Source: Thiohalomonas sp.
GTDB taxonomy: Bacteria > Pseudomonadota > Gammaproteobacteria > GRL18
NCBI GenBank assembly: GCA_023864145.1
Contig: JAIVER010000082.1
Coordinates: forward strand, 1 to 6,076
Direction of reading: 5' to 3'
Length of the DNA: 6,076 nucleotides
Shown in pieces: positions 6,004-6,076 of this stretch. The translations under genes and the position numbers were made by a program. The notes under the pieces were generated by a model. The model made no database searches. It saw only the letters and a list, made by a program, of their open reading frames with translations, and had not been told where the DNA came from. How positions within the stretch are numbered: position 1 is the stretch's first letter; each line of letters begins with the position of its first letter.

Positions 6004-6076
6004 AAATGCTTGATTTTCATAGAGAAAAAGATCCAATGACGCAAATTACTCTCACAGCCCATGAAAAATCAGCTCT
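6000..6076 (+). CDS. 5' end of an unidentified ORF, cut by the window edge
   Basis: An open frame begins at ATG 6000, overlapping the DUF302 stop as ATGA, and stays open to the end of the window (25 full codons). It reads MKMLDFHREKDPMTQITLTAHEKSA. A second in-frame ATG at 6036 (MTQITLTAHEKSA) is preceded by the purine-rich AGAGAAAAAG, so either could be the start. No Shine-Dalgarno is obvious for the ATG at 6000, where coupling to the upstream gene would be needed. Too little is present to recognise a family, and it could be non-coding. Confidence 0.4.
   Translation, partial: MKMLDFHREKDPMTQITLTAHEKSA

Overview
This window looks like ordinary chromosome of a gammaproteobacterium with a fairly AT-rich genome. 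The two-subunit glycyl-tRNA synthetase, the order glyQ-glyS-gmhB-plsC, and a heptose-pathway phosphatase that implies lipopolysaccharide all point that way. No genus can be named from the sequence alone.

Layout. (1) 1-148 carries no supportable gene and has stops in all six frames. (2) 149-316 is the C-terminal remnant of a GlcG/HbpS-type heme-binding protein, cut off upstream by an in-frame stop. (3) 294-977 (+) is a class I SAM-dependent methyltransferase with an N-terminal four-cysteine knuckle. Its only possible starts are non-ATG codons lying inside the remnant. (4) 994-5437 (-) is a compact four-gene cluster transcribed glyQ, glyS, gmhB, plsC with gaps of 63, 19 and 33 nt. It converges on the methyltransferase, and a weak hairpin between them may terminate transcription. 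(5) 5438-5628 is a divergent intergenic region with a perfect TATAAT on the glyQ strand and a good Shine-Dalgarno for the next gene. (6) 5629-6003 (+) is a small secreted DUF302 protein. Its stop overlaps, as ATGA, a further ORF that runs off the right edge.

How the genes work together. GlyQ and GlyS form the alpha2beta2 glycyl-tRNA synthetase. GmhB makes a precursor of ADP-heptose for the LPS inner core. PlsC-like acyltransferase makes phosphatidic acid for membrane phospholipids. The cluster therefore joins protein synthesis to envelope building, a known arrangement in this class of bacteria.

I do not see a novel defence, mobile or RNA system here: no CRISPR, transposase, tRNA or riboswitch was recognised. 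The unusual points are small: the decayed heme-binding gene overlapping the methyltransferase start, an 11-bp-arm perfect palindrome inside the DUF302 gene, the short C-terminus of that protein with a coupled downstream ORF, and a 10-bp inverted repeat flanking the divergent promoter region.
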